From: Labrys sedimenti
Lineage (GTDB): Bacteria > Pseudomonadota > Alphaproteobacteria > Rhizobiales > Labraceae
Direction of reading: 5' to 3'
Length of the DNA stretch: 64,000 nt
Assembly (NCBI RefSeq): GCF_034424805.1
Contig: NZ_JAXOUF010000009.1
Location: 62,001 to 126,000 of the forward strand
Part shown: positions 1 to 8,185 of the stretch, in pieces
Layout of the letters: each line of letters opens with the position of its first letter
Numbering within the stretch: position 1 is the stretch's first letter
Made by a program: the position numbers and the translations under genes
Notes under the pieces: generated by a model
What the model saw: only the letters and a program-made list of their open reading frames with translations
The model's database searches: none
Told to the model about the DNA's origin: nothing

Positions 1-30
1 GGCCGGCCTGTACACTCACTGTACGGTATA

Positions 31-93
31 CTTGGCGCATCGGGTGATATGTCCTTCGACCTTGATTGACGAAGGGGTGCTGCTTGCGCCAAG
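31..93. repeat. Nested inverted repeat upstream of the FMN dehydrogenase
   Basis: The outer arms CTTGGCGCA (31-39) and TGCGCCAAG (85-93) are perfect complements, and an inner pair CCTTCG (53-58) and CGAAGG (70-75) lies between them. The element sits about 50 bp before the proposed GTG start of the next gene. It could be an intergenic repeat, the terminator of a gene left of the window, or leader structure. Nothing in the sequence chooses between these. Confidence 0.5.
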
Positions 94-145
94 GGATAAG
101 GGGCAACGACGCGGAAACAGGGCGGGCTGGAGAAAAGCAGAAAGA

Positions 146-1357
146 GTGCCGGACAATTCGCATTCCCGGACTGTAGTCACCGCCCGCCGCGTTGAAACCA
201 CTGTGCCGCGGCCGCTGCGGCGTTTCCTGGCGCTCGCGGATTTCGAGCCGGCGGCCCGCCGGCATCTGCCGCGCCAGATCTATGGCTATTATGCCGGTGC
301 CGCCGAGACGAATGCCGCGCATGCCGGCAACAGCCGGGCGTTGGCTGCCCTCGGGCTGGTGCCGCGCATTCTCGTCGATACCAGGGCCCGTTCGACGCGC
401 CATGCCCTGTTCGGCCATGCCTATTCCCTGCCGGTCGGCATTGCGCCCATGGGGCTGTCGGGCCTCGCCACCTTCCAAGGTGACCTTGCGCTCGCCAAGG
501 CAGCGGCGGCCGAGGGTGCCTTGATAGTGGCCAGCGCCACCTCGCTGATTCCACTGGAGAGGCTGGCCGAGGAGGGCGGGGCCCGCTGGTTCCAGACCTA
601 TCTGCCGGGCGAACCCGAACGCATCAGCCGCATGGTGGCGCGCGTGGCCGCCGCGGGCTTTGAAACGCTGGTGCTCACAGCCGACGTGCCGGTTGCCGCC
701 AATCGCGAGAACAATGCCCGTACCGGCTTTTCGACGCCCTTGAAGCCGAGCCTGAGATTGGTCTGGGACGGTATCACCCATCCATCCTGGTCGCTGGGTA
801 CCTTTGCCCGCACTTTGGCCGGCGGCATGCCGCGCTTCGAGAACATGGATGCCTTTCGCGGGCCGACCCTGCTGTCCCGCAACGCGGTACGCGACATCGG
901 CGCTCGTGACGGCCTCGATTGGAGCCATCTCGACCTCATCCGGCAGCTGTGGCGCGGCAAGCTGGTGGTGAAGGGCATCCTCGCCCCCGAAGACGTTGCG
1001 ATTGCGCGCGAAAGAGGCGTCGACGGTGTCTGGATCTCCAACCATGGCGGGCGCCAGCTCGATATGGCGGTCGCTCCCATGACGGTCCTGCGCGAGGCCG
1101 TTTCGGCAGCCGGCGGGATGACTGTGCTGATCGATGGCGGCTTCCGCCGGGGCACGGATGTCCTCAAGGCGCTGGCGCTCGGGGCCGATTTCGTCTTCAT
1201 CGGGCGCCCTTTCCTGTTCGCCGCTGCCGTCGGCGGGGAGGGCGGCGTCCGCCACGCCTTCGGCCTCCTGCAGGCGGAAATCGCGCGCAACATGGCCATG
1301 CTGGGCGTGAGCAGCCTCGATGAACTGCAGCCCGAGCATGTGCGGGCGGTGGGCTGA
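146..1357 (+). CDS. FMN-dependent alpha-hydroxy-acid dehydrogenase/oxidase
   Basis: This is a member of the L-lactate dehydrogenase / glycolate oxidase family, which oxidises an L-2-hydroxy acid to the 2-oxo acid using FMN. Family landmarks are present: YGYYAGAAETN near the N-terminus, QTYLPGEPER, LTADVPVAANRE, the FMN-contacting lysine in LVVKGIL, the catalytic histidine and substrate arginine in SNHGGRQLD, and the C-terminal phosphate site DGGFRRG...GADFVFIGRPF. The frame is open from 32, but the first 38 codons do not look like this family. The GTG at 146 gives 403 residues, close to the usual 380-400, so I prefer it. The substrate (lactate, glycolate, mandelate or other) cannot be told. 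No flanking regulator or transporter is in view on the left, so the gene may belong to a unit cut by the window edge. Confidence 0.88.
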   Translation: MPDNSHSRTVVTARRVETTVPRPLRRFLALADFEPAARRHLPRQIYGYYAGAAETNAAHAGNSRALAALGLVPRILVDTRARSTRHALFGHAYSLPVGIAPMGLSGLATFQGDLALAKAAAAEGALIVASATSLIPLERLAEEGGARWFQTYLPGEPERISRMVARVAAAGFETLVLTADVPVAANRENNARTGFSTPLKPSLRLVWDGITHPSWSLGTFARTLAGGMPRFENMDAFRGPTLLSRNAVRDIGARDGLDWSHLDLIRQLWRGKLVVKGILAPEDVAIARERGVDGVWISNHGGRQLDMAVAPMTVLREAVSAAGGMTVLIDGGFRRGTDVLKALALGADFVFIGRPFLFAAAVGGEGGVRHAFGLLQAEIARNMAMLGVSSLDELQPEHVRAVG

Positions 1358-1367
1358 TCGAGGCGTA

Positions 1368-1419
1368 TCACCCCTTCTCCCCTTGCGGGAGAAGGTCCCG
1401 GCAGGGGGATAAGGGGTGA
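1368..1419. repeat. REP-like intergenic hairpin element
   Basis: The outer arms TCACCCCTT (1368-1376) and AAGGGGTGA (1411-1419) are perfect complements. Inside is a tighter stem, CCTTCTCCC / GGGAGAAGG (1373-1395), with a 5-nt loop. It lies 10 bp after the stop of the FMN dehydrogenase and has no T-run, so it is better read as a palindromic repeat that may also protect or end the mRNA. Confidence 0.6.
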
Positions 1420-1462
1420 AACACCGAAGCCAAAACAAATCGTCAGCTTTCCGAAAATTCTC

Positions 1463-1493
1463 TTGACCTTCCCATGATGTCAAGCCTTACGCC
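1463..1493 (+). promoter_or_regulatory. CueR/MerR-type copper promoter
   Basis: TTGACC (1463-1468) is followed by a 19-bp spacer and TACGCC (1488-1493). The long spacer is the hallmark of MerR-family promoters, and the text TTGACCTTCCCATGATG closely matches CueR-regulated copA promoters. CTTGAC and GTCAAG flank an 11-bp centre (1462-1484) as a perfect dyad. It lies about 60 bp before the copper ATPase. No MerR-family gene is in the window, so the activator would act in trans. Confidence 0.6.
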
Positions 1494-1550
1494 CTGTTCC
1501 CGAAGGCTGGGAGACCAGCGCGAATCGATTGAGAAGCACGGGACGGGCTG

Positions 1551-3890
1551 ATGAACGACCATCACCATCATCACGGCCACCACCACGATCATGCCGGGGC
1601 ACATTCCGGCGTGAAGGACCCTGTCTGCGGCATGGATGTCGACCCGGCGACCGCCAAGCATTCCATCCAGCATGAAGGGCGCCCCTATTATTTCTGCTCG
1701 GCCGGCTGCAAGTCGAAATTCGAGGCGGCGCCGGGACGGTATCTTGGCGAGCGCAAACCGGCACCTGCAGCCCCCGCGGGCACGATCTATACCTGCCCGA
1801 TGCATCCCGAGATCCGGCAGGAAGGACCGGGGACATGCCCGATCTGCGGGATGGCGCTCGAGCCCCTGCAAGTCACGGCCGAGGCCGGGCCCAATCCCGA
1901 ACTCGCGGATATGACGCGCCGCTTCTGGATCAGCCTGGTGCTGACCCTGCCTGTCTTCCTCCTGGAGATGGGTGCACACCTCGTCCCGGCGCTGCATTAT
2001 CTGGTGCCGCCGGCCCGGTCGGCCTGGATCCAGCTTGTCCTCGCCAGCATCGTGGTGCTGTGGGGTGGCTGGCCGTTCTTCGTGCGCGGCTGGCAATCCG
2101 TGCTGCGCCGCAGCCTCAACATGTTCACCCTGATCGCCATGGGAACCGGCATCGCCTGGGTCTACAGTCTGGTGGCCGTATTCGCGCCCGGCCTGTTCCC
2201 CGATGCCTTCCGCAGCGATGACGGCAGCGTGGCCGTCTATTTCGAGGCGGCCGCGGTGATCACCGTGCTGGTCCTGCTCGGCCAGGTGCTCGAACTCAGG
2301 GCCCGCGAACACACGTCGGGGGCGATCCGGGCCTTGCTCAACCTCGCGCCGAAGACGGCGACACGCATAAGGCAGGATGGCTCAGAGGAGGAGATCCCCC
2401 TCGACGAGGTGGCGGTGGGAGACCGCCTGCGCATTCGTCCCGGCGAGAAGGTGCCCGTGGACGGTAGCGTACTGGAGGGGCGTTCCTCGCTCGACGAGGC
2501 CCTGGTGACCGGCGAATCCATGCCGGTGAGCAAGGCCGTCGGCGACAATGTCATCGGTGGCACGCTCAACCAGACCGGCGCCCTGGTGATCCGGGCCGAC
2601 AAGGTCGAGGGTGACACTATACTGGCCCAGATCGTGCAGATGGTTTCGCAGGCGCAGCGCTCGCGGGCGCCGATCCAGCGCCTGGCCGACCAGGTCGCCG
2701 GCTGGTTCGTGCCCCTGGTCATCCTGATCGCGGCGGCGGCCTTTGCCGCCTGGGCGACCTTCGGGCCGGAACCTCGCTTTGCCTATGGCCTGGTCGCCGC
2801 GGTCACAGTGCTGATCATCGCCTGTCCCTGTGCCCTCGGCCTGGCGACACCGATGTCGATCATGGTCGGCGTCGGCAAGGGCGCCGGCCTCGGCGTGCTC
2901 GTCCGCAATGCCGAAGCGCTGGAACGGCTGGAGAAGGTTGATACCCTCGTGGTCGACAAGACGGGGACGCTCACCGAAGGGCGCCCGACCCTCACAGCGA
3001 TCTGGCCTGCCGAAGGTTTTGGCGAAGACGACCTGCTGCGGCTGGCCGCCAGCGTGGAGCGGGCTTCCGAACATCCGTTGGCCCGGGCCGTGGTCGCAGC
3101 GGCGGAGGCGAAGGGGCTCACCTTGTCCGCCGTCACTGATTTCGACTCCCCCACCGGCAAGGGTGCGCGGGGTTCGGTCGAGGGCTGGCTCGTTCTCCTG
3201 GGCAATGCGGCCTTCATGGCGCAGGAGGGCGTCGCTGTCCCCCTGGTTGCCGAGGCCGACCAGTTGCGCCGGGACGGGGCCACCGTGATCTTCGCTGCCG
3301 TCGACGGGCGCCTGGCCGGCCTGCTTGCCATTGCCGATCCGGTCAAGGAAACCACGCCGGCCGCCCTGACGGCCCTGCGCCTGGAGGGCATCCATGTCGT
3401 GATGGTGACCGGGGACAACCGCGTCACCGCCGAAGCCATCGCCCGCCGCCTCGGCATCGATGCCGTCGAGGCCGAGGTTTTGCCCGAACGCAAGAGCGCG
3501 CTGGTCGAGGCCTTCAAGCGCGAGGGCAAGGTAGTGGCCATGGCCGGCGACGGCGTCAACGACGCGCCGGCCCTGGCGGTCGCCGATGTCGGCATCGCCA
3601 TGGGCGCGGGAACCGATGTGGCTATCGAGAGCGCCGGTGTCACCCTGGTCAAGGGCGACCTCATGGGCATCGTGCGGGCAAGGCGGCTGTCGCAGGCCAC
3701 CATGGCCAATATCCGCCAGAATCTCTTCCTCGCCTTCGTCTACAACGCGGCCGGCGTACCCGTCGCGGCCGGCGTGCTCTATCCCCTCTTCGGCATCCTG
3801 CTGTCGCCCATCTTCGCGGCAGCCGCCATGGCGCTCTCCTCCGTCAGCGTGATCGCCAATGCGCTGCGGCTGCGCACGCGCCAGCTTTGA
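1551..3890 (+). CDS. copA: Copper-translocating P1B-type ATPase with YHS and heavy-metal-binding N-terminus
   Basis: This inner-membrane pump hydrolyses ATP to export monovalent copper. The order is a histidine-rich start (MNDHHHHHGHHHDH), a YHS domain at about 20-66 (DPVCGMDV...YYFCSAGC), a heavy-metal-binding domain at about 79-105 (YTCPMHPEI...CPICGMALEP), then the transmembrane and ATPase core from about 125. The ion-site motif is CPC (IACPCALGLATP, about 423), which marks the Cu+ class rather than the CPH class. The phosphorylated aspartate is in DKTGTLTEG (about 469), the actuator has TGES, and the hinge is GDGVNDAP (about 666). YHS plus metal-binding motifs replace the usual CXXC ferredoxin-like domain. 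The gene is 15 bp upstream of a multicopper oxidase in the same direction, forming a copper-resistance pair behind a CueR-like promoter. Confidence 0.93.
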   Translation: MNDHHHHHGHHHDHAGAHSGVKDPVCGMDVDPATAKHSIQHEGRPYYFCSAGCKSKFEAAPGRYLGERKPAPAAPAGTIYTCPMHPEIRQEGPGTCPICGMALEPLQVTAEAGPNPELADMTRRFWISLVLTLPVFLLEMGAHLVPALHYLVPPARSAWIQLVLASIVVLWGGWPFFVRGWQSVLRRSLNMFTLIAMGTGIAWVYSLVAVFAPGLFPDAFRSDDGSVAVYFEAAAVITVLVLLGQVLELRAREHTSGAIRALLNLAPKTATRIRQDGSEEEIPLDEVAVGDRLRIRPGEKVPVDGSVLEGRSSLDEALVTGESMPVSKAVGDNVIGGTLNQTGALVIRADKVEGDTILAQIVQMVSQAQRSRAPIQRLADQVAGWFVPLVILIAAAAFAAWATFGPEPRFAYGLVAAVTVLIIACPCALGLATPMSIMVGVGKGAGLGVLVRNAEALERLEKVDTLVVDKTGTLTEGRPTLTAIWPAEGFGEDDLLRLAASVERASEHPLARAVVAAAEAKGLTLSAVTDFDSPTGKGARGSVEGWLVLLGNAAFMAQEGVAVPLVAEADQLRRDGATVIFAAVDGRLAGLLAIADPVKETTPAALTALRLEGIHVVMVTGDNRVTAEAIARRLGIDAVEAEVLPERKSALVEAFKREGKVVAMAGDGVNDAPALAVADVGIAMGAGTDVAIESAGVTLVKGDLMGIVRARRLSQATMANIRQNLFLAFVYNAAGVPVAAGVLYPLFGILLSPIFAAAAMALSSVSVIANALRLRTRQL

Positions 3891-3905
3891 ACAAGGATCA
3901 TAGGC

Positions 3906-5417
3906 ATGAACAGACGTGAATTTCTGCTCTCCGGCGTCGCCGCCCTGGTAATTTCGGGACCGGCCGCGGCGCAGATGCAGGATCATTCCAAGCATGGCAT
4001 GGACATGCCGGGCATGTCGCCTGGGGACGGCAAGATGGCGGCTCCCGGGCCTTTGCCCACGCTGCCGGAGGGAGCGCCACTGCGCGACCTGCCTCGCCTC
4101 GCCAACCGGGTCAGCGGGCCCGGGCGTTTCGAGGCCGAACTCACGGCCAGGCCCGCCACCGTCCGCTTTGCCGAGGGGATCGAGACGCCCATCCTCGCCT
4201 ATGACGGCGAGACGCCCGGCCCCCTGATCGAAGTGACCGAGGGCGACAAGGTCGCCATTCGCTTTGCCAATCGCCTGCCGGGCGAGGAGACCACCATCCA
4301 TTGGCATGGCATGCCGGTGCCGGCGGACCAGGACGGCAATCCCATGGACCCGGTGTTATCCGGCGCCGATCGGCTCTACACCTTCGAACTTCCTGAGGGC
4401 AGCGCCGGCAGCTACTGGTATCATCCCCACCCCCATGGCCGTACGGCCGAGCAGGTTTATCGCGGCCTCGCCGGCGCCTTCATCGTCAAGCCCCGCCAGG
4501 ATCCGATCCCGGCAGCCTATGGCGATACGCCGCTGTTCTTCACCGATCTGAGACTGGCGGCCGATGGCTCGATCCCGGCCAACACCATGGCGGACCTGAT
4601 GAACGGGCGGGTCGGCGACCATGTCCTGGTCAACGGCCAGAAGAAGCCCGTCCTGACGCTGCCCGCCGGCTGCCGGCGGCGCTTCCGCCTGTTCAACGCC
4701 AGCAACGCCCGCTTCCTGCATCTCAATTTCGGCGAAGCACCGGTCACCCTGATCGGCAGCGATGGCGGCCTCCTGGAGGCGCCGGTGACCGGGCTCCGGA
4801 CAATCGATCTCGCTCCCGCCGAACGGGCGGAAATCATCGTCGCTTTCGACCAGCCGGGACGACTGGTGCTGAGGGCGGAGGACGTCGATCACGGCTGGAT
4901 GGGACCGGGACGGCCCGACACTGCCGCTGATGTGATGACCATCGACGTGACGGCGGACAAGGCCGAACAGCCACCGCCCCTGTCGGCGGAGTTGCGCAGC
5001 ATCGCCGATCTCGGCCAGCCCGTCGTGAGGCGCCGCCTCGAATTCACCGAGACCATGTCGATGGGGGAAGGCGGCATGAAGATGGGCTTTCTCATCAACG
5101 GCGTCGCCTTCGACATGAACCGGGTCGACCTCGTCGCCAAGGCAGGGCAGACCGAATTGTGGGAGATCGCCAATCTCGCCGACATGGATCACCCCTTCCA
5201 TCTGCACGGCACGCAGTTCCAGCCCGTGGAGACAGAACGGGATGGCCGGGTGAGCAAGACACCTTATCGCGCCTGGAAGGACACCATCAATGTCGCGCGC
5301 GGCCAAACCGTGCGTCTGCTGGTGCGGCAGGACCATCCAGGACTGCGTATGTATCACTGCCATATCCTCGAACATGAGCAACTGGGAATGATGGGAGTCG
5401 TGGAGGTGCGGGCCTGA
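3906..5417 (+). CDS. Tat-exported multicopper oxidase (CueO/CopA-type)
   Basis: This is a periplasmic multicopper oxidase, expected to oxidise Cu(I) to Cu(II) or another reductant with O2 as acceptor. The N-terminus MNRREFLLSG plus a hydrophobic run ending GPAAA is a twin-arginine signal, fitting export of a folded copper protein. All four copper-ligand segments are visible: HWHG (about 131), HPHPHG (about 172), HPFHLHG (about 429) and HCHILEHEQLGMM (about 483), so the T1 and trinuclear sites look intact. A His/Met-rich tract follows the signal (QDHSKHGMDMPGM), and MSMGEGGMKMG near residue 380 may be a further methionine-rich copper region. It is co-directional with the copper ATPase, with a 15-bp gap, so the two likely share the CueR-like promoter. 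Confidence 0.93.
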   Translation: MNRREFLLSGVAALVISGPAAAQMQDHSKHGMDMPGMSPGDGKMAAPGPLPTLPEGAPLRDLPRLANRVSGPGRFEAELTARPATVRFAEGIETPILAYDGETPGPLIEVTEGDKVAIRFANRLPGEETTIHWHGMPVPADQDGNPMDPVLSGADRLYTFELPEGSAGSYWYHPHPHGRTAEQVYRGLAGAFIVKPRQDPIPAAYGDTPLFFTDLRLAADGSIPANTMADLMNGRVGDHVLVNGQKKPVLTLPAGCRRRFRLFNASNARFLHLNFGEAPVTLIGSDGGLLEAPVTGLRTIDLAPAERAEIIVAFDQPGRLVLRAEDVDHGWMGPGRPDTAADVMTIDVTADKAEQPPPLSAELRSIADLGQPVVRRRLEFTETMSMGEGGMKMGFLINGVAFDMNRVDLVAKAGQTELWEIANLADMDHPFHLHGTQFQPVETERDGRVSKTPYRAWKDTINVARGQTVRLLVRQDHPGLRMYHCHILEHEQLGMMGVVEVRA

Positions 5418-5707
5418 TCCGATCGCCCGCCTTCGCTGGTAAAAGCCTAAGTCTTCTGCATGAGTTCGAGGGGCTTGTAGACGAAAGGGTTTCAGCTAGG
5501 ATGAATGACTGGGCGCAGGCAAGGACTTCGAGGACCTTACTTTGCGGCCGGTGCCGGAAGAAGCGAACACATCAAGAATAGAGCGGTATCATCATCTGCG
5601 GACATTCGTCGAAGCGAATCGTCCCGGCAGGAGGAAGCCGCCGACTTGGCGGTGTCGGGTCCGGTTTCCCGCTGATCCGCAAACACCCTCGTCTGGAAAG
5701 CTTCATC

Positions 5708-6436
5708 ATGCCGATCCACCGCCGTTCCCTCCTGGCTGGCCTGTTGCTTGCCGGAATACGGCCGGAGAGAGTGCTGGCCCGGGCAGCCGTGGAGGCGGGC
5801 TCGATCCTGGGAGCCAGCGGCGAAAGCACCGCTCAGGCCCGTGGCCGTACCCGTCTCCTTGCGGTCGGCGACCCCGTCTATCTCAACGATCTCCTCGCGA
5901 CCGGCGAGAGCGCGCGGTTGTCGGCGCAGCTTGGCGACGCCACCCGCCTGCTGCTGGGCGCCCGCACGAGGGTGCGTATCGACAAGTTCCTGGTCGATCG
6001 CGGCGGCAAGCTGGTGCTCGAGCGCGGCGCCATCCTGTTCGATCGCCCGCATGACCGCCCCTCGGGCGAGCTTGGCGTGACGACGCCGTTTGGCCTGATC
6101 GCCGCGCGCGGCACCCGGTTTTTCGCCGGGCCGAGCTGGGGCAAGTTCGGCGTCTATGTCGAGGATGGCGTCGTCGACGTCGCCACCAAAGGGGGAACTG
6201 TGCGTCTCACCCCTGGCTTCGGCACGGAGCTTGCCAGCATGCAGGCGCCACCGGCCAAGCCGGCGCCCTGGAGCCGCCTGCGCATCGGCGAGGCTTGGGG
6301 CACCGTGGTCGGGCCGCGCCACACGTTTGGCGGCAGTGACGTCTCGCCCTCGGGTGAGGGGGACATGCCGTCGCCGGGCGGTGGTGGTAAGCCGTCGGAT
6401 CACACATCAGGCGGCAGTCACCCCGCGCCGAAGTAG
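5708..6436 (+). CDS. FecR-domain exported protein
   Basis: This 242-residue protein has an arginine-containing signal (MPIHRRSLLAGLLLAG, possibly Tat) followed by a FecR-like domain. The domain has the usual flow: GDPVYLNDLLATGESARL, then TRLLLGARTRVRIDKF, LVLERGAILFD, GVTTPFGLIAARGTRFF and VYVEDGVVDVATKGGTVRL. The last 40 residues are low in complexity and rich in Gly, Ser and Pro. There is no sigma factor or TonB receptor beside it, so a classical Fec-type signalling role is not supported. It more resembles stand-alone periplasmic FecR-domain proteins of unknown job. It is separated by 290 bp from the copper pair and is convergent with the next gene. Confidence 0.75.
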   Translation: MPIHRRSLLAGLLLAGIRPERVLARAAVEAGSILGASGESTAQARGRTRLLAVGDPVYLNDLLATGESARLSAQLGDATRLLLGARTRVRIDKFLVDRGGKLVLERGAILFDRPHDRPSGELGVTTPFGLIAARGTRFFAGPSWGKFGVYVEDGVVDVATKGGTVRLTPGFGTELASMQAPPAKPAPWSRLRIGEAWGTVVGPRHTFGGSDVSPSGEGDMPSPGGGGKPSDHTSGGSHPAPK

Positions 6437-6468
6437 TCCGGTTGCGTCACGGGATATTTTTGCCTTGT

Positions 6469-7341
6469 TCAATGCACCGATCGCGTCTCGATGGCCCGGA
6501 TGACGGCAGCCATGTCGGCGCCACCCAGGCCGAGACCTTGTGTCTCGCCATAGAGGGCATGGCAGAGGTCGAGCAGGGGCGAGGCGAGCCCCGCACGGCG
6601 GGCGGCTTCGGCAACCAGTCGATTGTTCTTCAGGACGTCGGTGATCGAGGCCTGCACCGCGAAATCACCCTCGACCAGTTTTTGCAGCTTGACGCGGGAG
6701 ACCTGGCTTGCCATCGGGCCGGCATCGAGGACGGCCTGGAATTGCCGCATGTCGAGACCATGCCGTTCGGCGAAATGGGCGGCCTCGGCCAGGCCCGTCA
6801 CCATGGTGATCAGGAACAGGTTGACGGCCAGCTTCATCGTCAAGGCGCCGGGGACTGCGCCACAGTCGAAAGCCTGATGGCACATCGCGCCGATCAGGGG
6901 GCGGATCTCCGCGAGCGCGCCGGCATCGCCCGCCAGCATGCCAACGAGCTGCCCGGCCTCGGCCGGCTTGCGGGAGCCGGAAACCGCGGCTTCGACATAG
7001 TGGCCGCCGGTGCTGCGGATCTCCTGGTCGAGCCGGCGCGAATCCTCGGGCGAGATCGTGCCCATCTGGACGATGGTATGATCGGCGGCCCGGCTGTTGA
7101 AATCCGCCGTGCCGCGACCGAGCACCGCGTCGATTGCAGCCGTGTCCGCCAGCATCAGGATCACGATGCGCGCCCTGGCGAAGACCTCGTCGAGGCTGCC
7201 CGCCACCTCAGCGCCAGCAGCCTGCAGGCTGGCGCATTTATCCGGGGAGCGGTTCCAGACCACCAGCGGCGTTCCCGCCTTTACGAGATTGAGTGCCATG
7301 GGTTCTCCCATGACGCCGAGACCGATGAAGCCGACAGGCAT
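6469..7341 (-). CDS. NAD(P)-dependent beta-hydroxyacid dehydrogenase family oxidoreductase
   Basis: This is a 290-residue member of the 3-hydroxyisobutyrate / tartronate semialdehyde reductase family. The N-terminus MPVGFIGLGVMGEPMALNLVKAG is the Rossmann GXGXXG motif of the family. VWNRSP follows at the second strand, GGHYVEAAVSGSRKPAEAG matches the substrate-binding DAPVSGG-type segment, and MKLAVNLFL contains the catalytic lysine region (usually KXXNN; here KLAVN). The true substrate is unknown, and close relatives include glyoxylate/succinic semialdehyde reductases. It runs convergent to the FecR-domain gene with a 32-bp gap. Confidence 0.85.
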   Translation of the reverse strand: MPVGFIGLGVMGEPMALNLVKAGTPLVVWNRSPDKCASLQAAGAEVAGSLDEVFARARIVILMLADTAAIDAVLGRGTADFNSRAADHTIVQMGTISPEDSRRLDQEIRSTGGHYVEAAVSGSRKPAEAGQLVGMLAGDAGALAEIRPLIGAMCHQAFDCGAVPGALTMKLAVNLFLITMVTGLAEAAHFAERHGLDMRQFQAVLDAGPMASQVSRVKLQKLVEGDFAVQASITDVLKNNRLVAEAARRAGLASPLLDLCHALYGETQGLGLGGADMAAVIRAIETRSVH

Positions 7342-7509
7342 GATGACGCGTTTCTCGTCCTGAAATTTCCGAGGAAGGGATCCTACCCCGTGGTCCGGAG
7401 GCGATCTTGAACGATTGTGCGAGCCGGCAGCGCGGGGCCACCCCGATGCTCCGGGGCGGCATGGCGGATGGATGAGGGGTGCTTCCTTCCCAGTACTGGG
7501 CGGGCTGAT

Positions 7510-8094
7510 TCAAGGTTCGATGCGCGTCCAGCCCTGCAACAGCCGTCGCGTCGCCGCTTCGAAGCTGAAATAGTTGCCGCCGCCCGCCGCCTGGTCGTAG
7601 CGACGGTCGATCGGGACGGACAGGAGGCGGCAGAGCAGGAGCGCGCCGATCCCGCCATGGGCGACGATGGCGATGTCGCCATGGCCGCGACCGGCTGCAA
7701 GGATGGCGTCGACGGCAGCGGCGATACGGTTCTGGGCGTCGATGGCGCGTTCCCAGCCGCGAATGCTGAGCTCCGGATTGGCGAAGAAGGCGTCGGCGGT
7801 GGCTTCGAATTCGGGCGGCGGCAGGAATCCGGTTGCCGCGCGGTCATTCTCATGCAGCGCCGGTATCACCTGTACGGGCAGACCGAGATGACCGGCCAGG
7901 ATGTCGCCGCCATCACGCGCCTTGCGCTCGTCACTGGTGTAGACGGCGCCGATGCGCGCGACGAATTCATGCCGGTTGAAGGCCTCGTGCCGGGCCCGAC
8001 CCCTGGCCGAGAGCGGCCATTGCGGCACCGGGATTGCCGGGTCGATCTCGACTTCCGCATGTGTGATGAAATAGGCGATCCTGGTGGCGGCCAA
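7510..8094 (-). CDS. Histidine phosphatase superfamily protein (ITHAE variant)
   Basis: This is a phosphoglycerate-mutase-like phosphatase of about 194 residues. The active-site histidine is in YFITHAEVEID, where the usual RHG is replaced by THA; a subgroup reading FITHPEV with the following IPVPxWPLSxRGRxR is known to me in alphaproteobacteria. Other family elements are VYTSDERKARDGGDILA and a late AHGGIGALLLCRLL containing the second catalytic histidine. I choose the TTG start at 8094 because GGAG lies 8 nt upstream and the protein then begins at the first family strand. An ATG at 8166 adds 24 unrelated residues and has its purine run touching the start. It lies just downstream of the aldo/keto reductase on the same strand. 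Confidence 0.75.
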   Translation of the reverse strand: MAATRIAYFITHAEVEIDPAIPVPQWPLSARGRARHEAFNRHEFVARIGAVYTSDERKARDGGDILAGHLGLPVQVIPALHENDRAATGFLPPPEFEATADAFFANPELSIRGWERAIDAQNRIAAAVDAILAAGRGHGDIAIVAHGGIGALLLCRLLSVPIDRRYDQAAGGGNYFSFEAATRRLLQGWTRIEP

Positions 8095-8185
8095 GCGTCG
8101 GTCTCCGGCAGTCGAGGCATCGAATTCTCGCCGTTCATTCTGTCCGAAGGGAAGGGCGATTGCCATCCCCTTCGGGCTGATGGCC

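Noticed and set aside
2382..4307. A 641-codon open frame on the minus strand across the copper genes
   Set aside because: It overlaps two clear copper genes, crosses their junction and shows no family features.
5418..5707. Possible small copper chaperone gene between the oxidase and the FecR gene
   Set aside because: No frame there has a CXXC or Met/His-rich motif with a plausible start.
8094..8166. ATG at 8166 as the start of the histidine phosphatase
   Set aside because: The purine run touches the ATG, and the 24 added residues do not match the family, while TTG 8094 has a well-spaced site.
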